Below, one piece after another: positions 1-6,517 of a stretch of 13,303 nt of DNA (positions are counted from its first letter, which is position 1; each line of letters begins with the position of its first letter). The stretch is from JBBTYG01 sp964418085. GTDB taxonomy: Bacteria > Patescibacteriota > Minisyncoccia > UBA6257 > 2-01-FULL-56-20. The DNA is taken from assembly GCA_964418085.1 (NCBI GenBank), contig CAYQKB010000029.1:1-13303 (forward strand). The letters are read 5' to 3'. The notes beneath the pieces were generated by a model, which saw only the letters and a list, made by a program, of their open reading frames with translations, was not told the origin of the DNA and did no database searches. The translations under genes were made by a program, and so were the position numbers.

Positions 1-32
1 GAGGGTCGCAGGTTCGATCCCTGCAGGGTGCA
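1..32 (+). tRNA. 3' end of a tRNA gene (partial, isotype unknown)
   Basis: The window opens inside a tRNA. A T-arm is clear: stem GCAGG (8-12), loop TTCGATC (13-19), stem CCTGC (20-24). The 3' acceptor strand AGGGTGC (25-31) and discriminator A32 follow. The next bases are CCC, so CCA is not encoded. The anticodon lies outside the window and the isotype cannot be called. GCACC (30-34) can pair with GGTGC (42-46) just downstream, which would make a small hairpin at the tRNA 3' end. Confidence 0.8.
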
Positions 33-51
33 CCCGAAAAAGGTGCGGGAT

Positions 52-87
52 GAGGGTCGCAAGTTCGAAGCGAATTCGGCGGCGCAC
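52..87 (+). repeat. degenerate copy of the tRNA T-arm/3' end
   Basis: Bases 52-68 match bases 1-17 (variable loop through T-loop of the tRNA) at 16 of 17 positions. The rest (69-87) is diverged but ends in GCGCAC, resembling the tRNA's GTGCAC. The copy cannot fold into a whole tRNA because it has no acceptor, D or anticodon arm. It may be a scar of integration at the tRNA 3' end or a decayed tandem duplication; the sequence does not decide between them. Confidence 0.45.
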
Positions 88-163
88 AAAGGCGAGGAAG
101 GAATTTGGAGTTTTTCTATATTAATGCTTATTTTGCGTGACTTTGTTACGCACAGGTTTTCTG

Positions 164-191
164 TTGACAACAGGGTTCCGGTTTATATACC
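164..191 (+). promoter_or_regulatory. candidate promoter upstream of the 82-residue ORF
   Basis: A consensus -35 TTGACA (164-169) is followed after 16 bases by TATACC (186-191) as a weak -10. The nearby TATATA and TTATAA runs make the exact -10 uncertain. Transcription would start near 198 and read through the inverted repeat at 254-298 into the ORF at 370, giving a leader of about 170 bases. That is far longer than other leaders in this window. Confidence 0.45.
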
Positions 192-253
192 CTTATAAAG
201 GCAAACTTAAAATTTTTTCATACTGCAGATTTGAATATTATTATGAGCTTTTG

Positions 254-298
254 TAGGCGACGCTTTGCGCAGATAAATTCCGCTCAAAGCGTCGCCTA
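254..298 (+). repeat. 14-bp perfect inverted repeat in the 5' region of the 82-residue ORF
   Basis: TAGGCGACGCTTTG (254-267) is perfectly complementary to CAAAGCGTCGCCTA (285-298), with a 17-base loop. Two G-T pairs can extend it outward. The bases after it (TGTCGTTCTTTT) are only partly T-rich, so it is not a clean terminator. It lies between the candidate promoter and the ORF start, so an RNA hairpin acting as attenuator or leader structure is possible. A mobile palindrome is the alternative. Confidence 0.75.
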
Positions 299-369
299 TG
301 TCGTTCTTTTGTACGTGTGTGCGTATGGAAGGTTAGGCGCAAACAAAAACTCAAATAAAAGTAACAAGT

Positions 370-618
370 ATGGCTAGAAAACTTATAAATCAGGAACACC
401 AGGAAATCCTGGAATTCACGGAAATCGAAGCCGTTCGCATGGGCATTGATGTTCCGAGTCCGCTTCGATTGGGATCGGTCGTCGATGGACGATGCGCAGC
501 GATTGTATTTAATCGCTATCGGCTTAAATCCGTCACCATCAAACCATGGATGACCATGCGCCAAGTGATCACTGTTGCTCTCCGGGGAGTAGCGCGGCCC
601 GAGCCAGCGCTTTCCTAA
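370..618 (+). CDS. hypothetical protein, 82 residues
   Basis: I do not recognise this protein. The translation is mixed and soluble-looking: a charged N-terminal stretch (MARKLINQEHQEILEFTEIE), a middle with RLGSVVDGRCAAIVFNRYRL, and a basic C-terminus. It has no signal peptide or membrane segment. The ATG at 370 has no evident Shine-Dalgarno. Support for it being real is positional: a candidate promoter lies upstream and a strong terminator begins 36 bases after the stop. A longer ORF runs antisense here (241-627), but its translation is low-complexity and Phe/His/Arg-rich, as expected of a shadow. It could still be non-coding, for example a structured RNA transcribed from 198 to 690. Confidence 0.55.
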   Translation: MARKLINQEHQEILEFTEIEAVRMGIDVPSPLRLGSVVDGRCAAIVFNRYRLKSVTIKPWMTMRQVITVALRGVARPEPALS

Positions 619-653
619 GGAAAGCATATTCCTGATTTGAAGCCTAAATCGAG

Positions 654-692
654 GTCCGAGGACTGCAAAGTTCTCGGACTCTTCGTTTTTTT
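654..692 (+). terminator. Rho-independent terminator
   Basis: GTCCGAGGACT (654-664) pairs with AGTTCTCGGAC (669-679), 11 bp with one G-T pair, closed by a GCAA (GNRA) tetraloop. A T-run at 686-692 follows. It closes the 82-residue ORF transcript and isolates it from the tRNA-Ile/pseudouridine synthase unit. Confidence 0.92.
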
Positions 693-712
693 ATGGAATG
701 CGATTCCGTTTT

Positions 713-741
713 TTGATTTTTAGGCCTTCTTTTTATATCAT
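713..741 (+). promoter_or_regulatory. candidate promoter for tRNA-Ile and the pseudouridine synthase gene
   Basis: TTGATT (713-718) and TATCAT (736-741) are separated by 17 bases, just after the terminator at 654-692. The start would be near 748, leaving about 150 bases of leader before the tRNA. I see no other gene in 693-900. A 27-codon ATG frame at 813-896 exists but has no support. Confidence 0.45.
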
Positions 742-900
742 GAGCGTGTTGATGACAGGACACACAGCTTAGTTGTACCTTGTGAGAATGATTCTGTTGG
801 TTAGCTGCCCCCATGACCGAAGTGCGTTTTTGCGAGGGAGCTCGTCTCTGCGGCGAAGTTTTGCTTGTGTCGAGTTCACTTGGAAAAAATGAATAAATAT

Positions 901-972
901 GGGCATGTAGTTCAGTGGTAGAACGCGTTCCTGATAAGAACGAGGTCGTAGGTTCGATTCCTACCATGCCCA
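901..972 (+). tRNA. tRNA-Ile(GAT)
   Basis: A full cloverleaf is present. The acceptor stem is GGGCATG (901-907) with CATGCCC (965-971). The D-stem is GTTC/GAAC (910-913/921-924). The anticodon stem is CGTTC/GAACG (926-930/938-942) around loop CTGATAA, giving anticodon GAT at 933-935 (Ile). The T-stem is GTAGG/CCTAC (948-952/960-964) with loop TTCGATT. The discriminator is A972, followed by CAA, so CCA is not encoded. The start codon of the next gene is only 12 bases downstream, so the two are probably co-transcribed and the mRNA is released by 3' tRNA processing. Confidence 0.97.
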
Positions 973-984
973 CAACATTATTTC

Positions 985-1797
985 ATGAGCGAACCCGAAA
1001 TCATTTATGAGGACACAAACTTTTTGGTGGTTAACAAGCCATCCGGCATGCTTGTGCATGCCGCGCCGACGAGCGCGGACCTGACGCGGACTCACGCGGA
1101 CAAAACATTAGTTGATTGGTTGCTCGCCCGGTATCCGGAGATACGGACCGTTGGCGATGACCCCGAAACCCGGCCCGGGATCATGCATCGGCTTGATCGG
1201 GAAACGTCCGGAGTAATGGTAGTCGCAAAAAACCAAGAGTATTTTGAATATATGAAGTCGCTTTTTAAAAACAGGCAGATCAAGAAGAAATATCTCGCAC
1301 TTCTTTGGGGAAATGTTGTGCCCGAGAAGGGGACCATTCAAAAGCCCATTGGCATCAAAGACGGTACGATAAAGCGGAGCGTTCATTCATTAAAAATGGT
1401 GAAAGAGGCGATCACTAATTACCGAGTCATTAAGAATTTTCAATTTTCAATTTTTCCGCCAATGGCGGATCCCGCAAAGCGGGACAATTTTCAATTGGAG
1501 GATTTTTCTTTGGTTGAAGTTGAGCCGATGACGGGGCGGACGCATCAGATTCGGGTGCATATGGCGAGCATTGGGCATCCTATCCTGGGGGATGGGCTGT
1601 ATGGCTCTGCCGCGAGTAAACGCAGTATGACCGGATTCGACCCTTCAATCGAATTCAGGGCAGGCAAGCTCACCGCAAGTCGCCTTATGCTTCATGCAGC
1701 ATCCCTTGAGTTTACCCGATCCGACGGCAGCCGGATTAAATTTGAAGCAGCATTGCCCGAGGATTATCAAAAAGTTTTGGATTTGCTTGAGGAATAA
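985..1797 (+). CDS. RluA/RluD-family pseudouridine synthase
   Basis: This enzyme converts uridine to pseudouridine in rRNA or tRNA, in the cytoplasm. The 270-residue protein opens with the family pattern IIYEDTNFLVVNKPSGMLVH. It has the catalytic motif HRLDRETSG (68-76, nucleophile Asp71), the conserved GRTHQIRVHM region (184-193) and LMLHAASLEF (234-243). The N-terminal S4 RNA-binding domain of typical RluD/RluC is absent, so the specific target site cannot be assigned. The ATG at 985 lies 12 bases after tRNA-Ile and has no Shine-Dalgarno. Residues about 152-172, just before the conserved SLVEVE strand, are encoded by an unusual palindromic stretch (1441-1496) that looks like an in-frame insertion. 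The active-site motifs are intact, so the enzyme may tolerate it. Confidence 0.93.
   Translation: MSEPEIIYEDTNFLVVNKPSGMLVHAAPTSADLTRTHADKTLVDWLLARYPEIRTVGDDPETRPGIMHRLDRETSGVMVVAKNQEYFEYMKSLFKNRQIKKKYLALLWGNVVPEKGTIQKPIGIKDGTIKRSVHSLKMVKEAITNYRVIKNFQFSIFPPMADPAKRDNFQLEDFSLVEVEPMTGRTHQIRVHMASIGHPILGDGLYGSAASKRSMTGFDPSIEFRAGKLTASRLMLHAASLEFTRSDGSRIKFEAALPEDYQKVLDLLEE
1441..1496 (+). repeat. palindromic REP-like insert inside the pseudouridine synthase gene
   Basis: Two adjacent perfect hairpins, TCCGCC-AAT-GGCGGA (1455-1469) and TCCCGC-AAA-GCGGGA (1470-1484), sit between two exact copies of CAATTTTCAATT (1441-1452 and 1485-1496). The reading frame stays open and encodes about 20 extra residues. 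The flanking copies resemble a target duplication. The 44-base period is not a multiple of three, so a simple insertion of that unit cannot be the whole history. Confidence 0.75.
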
Positions 1798-1854
1798 GAC
1801 TATTGAGCAATGGTTAGCGATATTATGAGTTGTCCACAGGCCTTCTGTGCGGCA

Positions 1855-1863
1855 TGTTTTAAT
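1855..1863 (+). promoter_or_regulatory. candidate extended -10 promoter for the first pilin
   Basis: TG-T-TTTAAT (1855-1863) has the extended -10 form seen before other genes in this locus. No good -35 is found at 17 bases. A GTTGTCCACA box (1829-1838) lies upstream and is matched by GTTATCCACA (2617-2626) upstream of the second pilin, suggesting the promoter region was duplicated with the gene. The start would be near 1870. Confidence 0.4.
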
Positions 1864-1916
1864 TTGCTGTATGATATGTTTAATGGATTCCCGCAAGATA
1901 TTTTTTCTTTATCTGA

Positions 1917-2573
1917 ATGAATAGATTTTTTAAATTTTTTTCTGTGCGTTTCGATGTCCTTTATTATCTCAAGCTTGAGCGTAGCGGTTTCACGCTTATC
2001 GAGCTTTTGGTTGTCATCGCAATCATTGCTGTTCTCGCGGTCGCGGTTATCTTGACCTTGAATCCGGCTGAACTTCTGAAGCAGGCCCGTGATTCGACAA
2101 GGATTTCTGATTTGAACACCATCAAAAGAGCAATTTCGATTTATTTGGTGGATGTAAACGGTGCGACTATTTCAAGTACGTGTAATTTAAGTATTGTAAG
2201 TTCGGGCTATTCAAAGAATTGCAATTCTCGATATGCCGTGGGCACTGCAACGGGAACGAGTAGCGGAATTTTTACCAATGACGGCACCGGCTGGGCTCCT
2301 TTTAATTTCACCGCAATCAGTTCCGGAGCTCCTATCGGTAACTTGCCGAAGGATCCCACGAATGCCAGCGGGGTGGCAGGAACCGGCGCCAGTTCCACTG
2401 CGCTCTATTATTCCTATATCGGCAGTTCTACTTCTCTTACATTCGAGCTCGGTGCGGCAATGGAGAGTCTTAAATACTCAAGCGGCGGCGGAGCGGATGT
2501 TGTCTCTACCGATGGAGGCAATTCAACAGGAACGAGCGATTTATACGAAGTCGGAACCAATTTGAACTTATAG
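1917..2573 (+). CDS. type IV pilin, candidate major subunit (copy 1)
   Basis: This is a pilus fibre subunit made as a membrane-anchored prepilin and cleaved by prepilin peptidase. It has 218 residues. The cleavage/methylation motif is SG^FTLIELLVV, with cleavage after Gly24 and the conserved Glu at mature +5, followed by a hydrophobic helix (25-47) and a helical neck (NPAELLKQARDSTRISDLNT). The C-terminal globular half carries DGTGWAPFNF, LPKDPTN, YYSYIGSS and a final YEVGTNLNL. The leader is unusually long (24 residues); GTG at 1944 would give a 15-residue leader. Cys89 and Cys102 flank a variable loop and may form a disulphide; the neighbouring paralogue lacks both. It is the first gene of a tandem pair. 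A minor pilin role cannot be excluded. Confidence 0.92.
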   Translation: MNRFFKFFSVRFDVLYYLKLERSGFTLIELLVVIAIIAVLAVAVILTLNPAELLKQARDSTRISDLNTIKRAISIYLVDVNGATISSTCNLSIVSSGYSKNCNSRYAVGTATGTSSGIFTNDGTGWAPFNFTAISSGAPIGNLPKDPTNASGVAGTGASSTALYYSYIGSSTSLTFELGAAMESLKYSSGGGADVVSTDGGNSTGTSDLYEVGTNLNL

Positions 2574-2645
2574 AATATGTATATCTACGATAAGAATCGG
2601 TTAAGGGTTTCGGGAAGTTATCCACATCTTGAGGGTTTTGGGATA

Positions 2646-2654
2646 TGTTACAAT
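2646..2654 (+). promoter_or_regulatory. candidate extended -10 promoter for the second pilin
   Basis: TG-T-TACAAT (2646-2654) is preceded by weak TCTTGA (2627-2632) at 16 bases. The GTTATCCACA box at 2617-2626 parallels GTTGTCCACA upstream of copy 1. Transcription would begin near 2661, about 47 bases before the preferred ATG at 2708. The second pilin may thus have its own promoter. Confidence 0.5.
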
Positions 2655-2707
2655 TTCATTAAGATTCAAAAAGGTCGATATCTGTGTTGAAAAATGAAAA
2701 ATTAATT

Positions 2708-3343
2708 ATGAAAAATATAATCAAGAATTCAAAGGGTTTCACGCTTATCGAGCTTTTGGTTGTCATCGCAATCATCGCTGTTCTTGCAGTCGCGGTTATC
2801 TTGACATTGAATCCGGCTGAACTTCTGAAGCAGGCCCGTGATTCGACAAGGATTTCGGATTTGAACACGTTAAAGAGCGCAATCTCTTTGTACTTAGCGG
2901 ATGTAAACGGTGCAACTATTTCAAGTACGGTTACGCTTAGTGTGGCGAGTTCCGGTTATTCAAGACTTGCTAATGGTCGCTATTTGAATGCCCACGCTGC
3001 AGTAACTAGTACTGCGAATGGTGCATTTGGTAACGACGGCACTGGCTGGGTTCCTGTGAACTTCACCGCAATCAGTTCCGGGGCTCCTATCGGCAATATT
3101 CCAAAGGACCCGACCAATACTGGTGCGCAGGTTACTGGCGTAGTAACGGCAAGCAGTATGGGAATTACGTCGCTCTATTATTCCTATATCGGCAGTTCAA
3201 CTCCTCTTACGTTTGAACTTGATGCGGCAATGGAGAGTATCAAATACTCAAGCGGTGGCGGATCTGACGTGGTATCGACTGATGGAGGCAACTCTACCGG
3301 TACAAGCCAGTTGTACGAAGTTGGAACAAATTTGTCTCTCTAA
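2708..3343 (+). CDS. type IV pilin, candidate major subunit (copy 2)
   Basis: This is a paralogue of the upstream pilin. I chose ATG 2708 because it gives a typical short basic leader, MKNIIKNSKG^FTLIEL, with cleavage after Gly10; an upstream GTG at 2684 is in frame but less likely. The mature N-terminal region FTLIEL to RISDLNT (44 residues) is identical to copy 1. The C-terminal half keeps DGTGWVPVNF, IPKDPTN, YYSYIGSS and YEVGTNLSL. The central loop (about residues 75-105) differs and has no cysteine. It is followed by a strong terminator, so the pair or this gene alone forms a unit. Which copy is the major subunit cannot be told from sequence. Confidence 0.92.
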   Translation: MKNIIKNSKGFTLIELLVVIAIIAVLAVAVILTLNPAELLKQARDSTRISDLNTLKSAISLYLADVNGATISSTVTLSVASSGYSRLANGRYLNAHAAVTSTANGAFGNDGTGWVPVNFTAISSGAPIGNIPKDPTNTGAQVTGVVTASSMGITSLYYSYIGSSTPLTFELDAAMESIKYSSGGGSDVVSTDGGNSTGTSQLYEVGTNLSL

Positions 3344-3366
3344 AATTTCATCTAAACGGAATTTTG

Positions 3367-3399
3367 TAAGAACGCGGCTTTGGCCGCGTTCTTATTTTT
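3367..3399 (+). terminator. Rho-independent terminator after the pilin pair
   Basis: TAAGAACGCGGC (3367-3378) pairs perfectly with GCCGCGTTCTTA (3383-3394), 12 bp with a TTTG loop, followed by TTTTT (3395-3399). It begins 23 bases after the pilin stop and separates abundant pilin mRNA from the machinery genes. Confidence 0.93.
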
Positions 3400-3409
3400 A
3401 ACCGGACTT

Positions 3410-3418
3410 TGTTATCAT
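3410..3418 (+). promoter_or_regulatory. candidate extended -10 promoter for pilB
   Basis: TG-T-TATCAT (3410-3418) lies 31 bases before the pilB ATG and directly after the terminator. The expected -35 position falls in the terminator's TTCTTA and T-run and is weak. It shares the TGT-TANNAT form with other starts in the locus. Confidence 0.5.
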
Positions 3419-3449
3419 TATGGTACGGGTGTTTTAGTAATCTCTTTTT

Positions 3450-5162
3450 ATGCAACTTCCACTGCCTCCGCAACAACTTAAAAATGCGCTTATCGCAGAA
3501 GGACTCGTGAGTTCGGAGAGTTTCGACGACATCGTCGTAGACGCGGATCGCAAAAACCAAAATCTTTTAGATGTCCTTGTGTCGCGCAAAATCGCAACGG
3601 CGGATTTTCTCGGGAATCTTGTGGCGAAGGCAATCGGCGTTCCCCGCGTGGATTTTTCCGTACATCCGGTTAATGAAGCCGTCGTGCGTACGCTCGATGA
3701 AGAGATAGCCCGTCAGCGGCAGGTGATTATTTTTAACCGAGAGTCGAACGGCGTATACGATGTTGCGATGCTCGATCCAAACAATCTTGAGACAATCGCA
3801 TTCCTCACTCAGCGCCTCAAGGCGAAAGTAAAACCGTTTCTCGCGACTTCGGAAGACTTGAACAGGGGATTCTCCGTATACGGGTATGAGATGGGAAAAG
3901 ATTTCAAAAAACTTATCGAAGAGAATGTGAGAGCATCTCTTATCAGCGGCTTTAAAAACGTTGAAGAGGCGGCGACGGGACTCCCCATTGTCGCCATTGT
4001 CGAGAACATTCTTTCCTATGCCATTTCTTCCCGTGCTTCCGATATACACATTGAAGTTCTCGAGGACTCGATGCTTATACGGTACCGGATTGACGGCATT
4101 CTTTATGAGATCATGAGTGTTGTGAAGTCCATACATCCTGCCATTGCCGCGAGAATAAAGATTCTTTCCGGTTTGAAGATTGACGAGCATTTCAAGCCGC
4201 AGGATGGGCGATTCCGGTATCAGATCGTGAATCAAAATGTTGATGTCCGTGTGTCTGTGATGCCGACGTTTTATGGTGAAAAGGTTGAAATGCGTATACT
4301 CGAATCTTCCCAAAAATCTCTTTCGCTTGAAGAGGTCGGGTTTTCTCCTCGTGACGTCAAACTTATTAATGAAAATCTAAAGCGGACATATGGGATCATT
4401 CTTTCCTGCGGTCCGACCGGTTCCGGAAAAACGACGACACTCTACGCCATGGTGAATATTTTGAATCGGACGCAGGTAAATATCGCGACTATCGAAGATC
4501 CGATCGAGTACAATATGCGCTACATTAATCAGACACAGATTAACGAGCAGGCGGGGATTACGTTTGCGTCCGGTCTCCGCGCACTTCTGCGGCAGGATCC
4601 GAATATCGTTATGGTCGGTGAAATCCGCGATTCCGAAACTGCCGATATTGCGGTGCAAGCCGCGCTTACCGGCCACCTTATTATTTCTTCACTTCACACA
4701 AACGATGCTCCGACGGCGATACCCCGCCTTTTTGATCTCGGTGCTGCACCATTTCTCGTTTCGACTGTTCTCGACCTCGTCGTCGCCCAGCGACTCGTGC
4801 GGCGCGTGTGTCAGAGCTGCGTGTCTTCGTACGAGGCGGGGCCGGAGATAAATATGACGGTCAGGAATCAACTTGCGGCTCTTGGCGTCTTAGAGCCGAA
4901 GTCCGAACTCAAGGTGCTCTACCGAGGATCCGGATGTGCCTCGTGCAATATGACCGGCTATCGCGGACGGCTCGGTATATTTGAGATCCTCGAGATTACC
5001 GATTCGATCAGGAAAATTATTTCCCTCCAGAATGTTGATATTGCGCGTCTTCGCACGGAAGCGCGGAGGAATGGTATGAAATCGATGTTTGAAGATGGTC
5101 TTCTCAAGGTTGAGCTTGCTTTGACCACGATTGAAGAGCTTTTAAGGGTGATACAGGAGTAA
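3450..5162 (+). CDS. pilB: type IV pilus assembly ATPase PilB (GspE family)
   Basis: This is the cytoplasmic hexameric ATPase that drives pilin polymerisation through PilC. It has 570 residues, a normal family length. A diverged GspE/MshE-type N-terminal domain (about 1-150) precedes the motor. Motor motifs are ASDIHIE (196-202), Walker A GPTGSGKT (321-328), Asp box TIEDPIEY (347-354), Walker B region IVMVGEIRD (386-394) and His box LTGHLIISSLHTND (406-419). The PilB/GspE zinc knuckle is complete: CQSC (454/457) and CASC (496/499). That knuckle argues for PilB rather than the retraction ATPase PilT, and no pilT is seen here. The gene has no Shine-Dalgarno. It is followed by an AT-rich spacer and then pilC. 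Confidence 0.96.
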   Translation: MQLPLPPQQLKNALIAEGLVSSESFDDIVVDADRKNQNLLDVLVSRKIATADFLGNLVAKAIGVPRVDFSVHPVNEAVVRTLDEEIARQRQVIIFNRESNGVYDVAMLDPNNLETIAFLTQRLKAKVKPFLATSEDLNRGFSVYGYEMGKDFKKLIEENVRASLISGFKNVEEAATGLPIVAIVENILSYAISSRASDIHIEVLEDSMLIRYRIDGILYEIMSVVKSIHPAIAARIKILSGLKIDEHFKPQDGRFRYQIVNQNVDVRVSVMPTFYGEKVEMRILESSQKSLSLEEVGFSPRDVKLINENLKRTYGIILSCGPTGSGKTTTLYAMVNILNRTQVNIATIEDPIEYNMRYINQTQINEQAGITFASGLRALLRQDPNIVMVGEIRDSETADIAVQAALTGHLIISSLHTNDAPTAIPRLFDLGAAPFLVSTVLDLVVAQRLVRRVCQSCVSSYEAGPEINMTVRNQLAALGVLEPKSELKVLYRGSGCASCNMTGYRGRLGIFEILEITDSIRKIISLQNVDIARLRTEARRNGMKSMFEDGLLKVELALTTIEELLRVIQE

Positions 5163-5290
5163 GTTGAAAATGGAAATCTCAAAGTGGAAAGTTATGATGT
5201 AAAATGTTAAAATTGAATTTGAAGTTAGTAATTTTTCAATTTTGAACTGTCATTTTAAACTTTGATTTTTTAACTTTACATTTATCTTTT
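5163..5290 (+). repeat. AT-rich imperfect inverted-repeat spacer between pilB and pilC
   Basis: This 128-base spacer is very AT-rich and built of recurring words. AAAATTGAA (5209-5217) is complementary to TTCAATTTT (5235-5243), and the outer TCAAAGT (5178-5184) and ACTTTGA (5259-5265) also pair. The TTTTCAATTTT word matches the flanks of the insert at 1441-1496. It has no coding frame and no clear promoter. It may be a decayed member of a dispersed repeat family. Confidence 0.5.
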
Positions 5291-6496
5291 ATGTTGTATC
5301 AATACGTTGCTTCAGACAAAACGGGAAAGATGGTTGAGGCGGAAATTGATGCCGACGATTTGAAACAGGTTCTCCAGATTTTGGCGGGAAAAGAGCTTCG
5401 CCCGGTTGCCGTGAAACCGATTCGCGAGGAGAAAAATGTTTTGTCACTTTTTTTTGGAAGGATCACGCTTACCGACAAAGTTTTTTTATGCAAATATCTT
5501 TCTCTTATGTTGCGGGTTGGCACGGACTTGTTGTCTGCGATTAATATATTGATTGCAGATTTCGATAAGCCGGCCATGAGGAATTTTCTTCTTGAAGTTC
5601 GGGAAAATCTCAATAAGGGGCAGCCATTTTATAAGGCGTTTGAAGCCCGAAGGAAATTTTTTTCGATAACGTTCGCGAATCTTATAAAAGCCGGAGAAAA
5701 ATCAGGAAATCTGCAGCAGACGTTCGACGATCTCTCGGTGTCTCTTATCCGTGAGGCCGAGCTAAAAAGCAGGATACGATCCGCCATGGTATACCCCTTT
5801 ATCTTGCTCGGCGCTTCACTTGTCATTGTTGTATTTCTCGTCACGTTTGCTATACCAAAAATTGCGAAAGTGTTTAATGACAGCGGAATGACTCCGCCGC
5901 TTTTTTCTCGGGTGGTGTTTGGAATCGGTCTTTTTTTGGGAGATCATATTGTCGCGTTATTGGTAACATTTTTTGTCATTGTCGGCGCCTCGTTATATTT
6001 ATATCTCAGAACCGCCGTCGGGAAACGGATCGTCGGCATTATTTTATCGCGAATTCCCTATATTAATACTCTTTTGAAGGATATAGCGATACAGAGGATT
6101 TCCTCTACGATGAGCTCTCTCATCAAGGCAGGCCTCCCGATTGTTGAAACGATTAAAATTTCCAGCGATACCGTCGGACTTGTTGAATTTAAATATGCTC
6201 TTAATCGGATCGCGGATGAAGGTTTGAGCAGTGGACTTACGGTTGGCGAGGCATTTAAACGGGAGTCGGCATTTCCAAAAGTGTTTACAAATCTTATTGT
6301 GATTTCGGAGAGGGCCGGGCATATGGAAGAGGTGCTGGGGACTCTGTCTGATTTTTATGCGTCGAGCGTTGACTCGGGGATTAAGGCGATGGTGTCGCTT
6401 CTTGAGCCTTTGCTTCTTCTTGCGATGGGTTCGATCGTTGCAACGATCGCGCTTTCAATCATTATTCCTATCTATCAGCTTACTTCGCAATTTTAA
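5291..6496 (+). CDS. pilC: type IV pilus inner-membrane platform protein PilC (GspF family)
   Basis: PilC is the membrane platform that couples PilB to pilin addition. The 401-residue protein starts with the usual YQYVASDKTGKMVEAEI pattern and has two GspF repeats. The first covers about 65-195 (CKYLSLMLRVGTDLLSAI, FANLIKAGEKSGNL) and the second about 265-395 (RISSTMSSLIKAGLPIVETI, FTNLIVISERAGHMEEVL). Predicted membrane helices lie at about 168-190, 217-240 and 370-394. ATG 5291 fits the family N-terminus. No Shine-Dalgarno is visible. Its position after pilB is the standard order. Confidence 0.95.
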   Translation: MLYQYVASDKTGKMVEAEIDADDLKQVLQILAGKELRPVAVKPIREEKNVLSLFFGRITLTDKVFLCKYLSLMLRVGTDLLSAINILIADFDKPAMRNFLLEVRENLNKGQPFYKAFEARRKFFSITFANLIKAGEKSGNLQQTFDDLSVSLIREAELKSRIRSAMVYPFILLGASLVIVVFLVTFAIPKIAKVFNDSGMTPPLFSRVVFGIGLFLGDHIVALLVTFFVIVGASLYLYLRTAVGKRIVGIILSRIPYINTLLKDIAIQRISSTMSSLIKAGLPIVETIKISSDTVGLVEFKYALNRIADEGLSSGLTVGEAFKRESAFPKVFTNLIVISERAGHMEEVLGTLSDFYASSVDSGIKAMVSLLEPLLLLAMGSIVATIALSIIIPIYQLTSQF

Positions 6497-6517
6497 AAAG
6501 CGTTTTGTCTCGTATGA

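Noticed and set aside
134..152. 8-bp hairpin TGCGTGAC-TTT-GTTACGCA considered as terminator of the upstream tRNA
   Set aside because: It has a G-T pair and no T-run directly after it, so termination cannot be claimed; left as an unexplained small dyad.
241..627. 128-residue minus-strand ORF over the 82-residue ORF
   Set aside because: Its C-terminal part crosses the inverted repeat and its composition (HTHTRTKERHRRR, many Phe/Tyr) is not protein-like; the + strand ORF between a promoter and a terminator is a better candidate.
813..896. 27-codon ORF just before tRNA-Ile
   Set aside because: It has an ATG and a stop but no ribosome-binding site, no recognisable product and sits in a region expected to be tRNA leader.
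644..973. 109-residue minus-strand ORF starting MGMVGIEPTTSFLSGTRSTT
   Set aside because: This is the well-known false protein produced by translating the antisense strand of a tRNA; its N-terminus is the complement of tRNA-Ile at 901-972, and the rest lies over a terminator and non-coding DNA.
1441..1496. Possible CRISPR or tandem repeat because of the repeated CAATTTTCAATT
   Set aside because: There are only two copies and the material between is two hairpins inside an open reading frame, which is not a repeat-spacer array.
3567..4313. 248-residue minus-strand ORF inside pilB
   Set aside because: It is a shadow of pilB; the + strand frame has all PilB motifs and the antisense translation has no recognisable domain.
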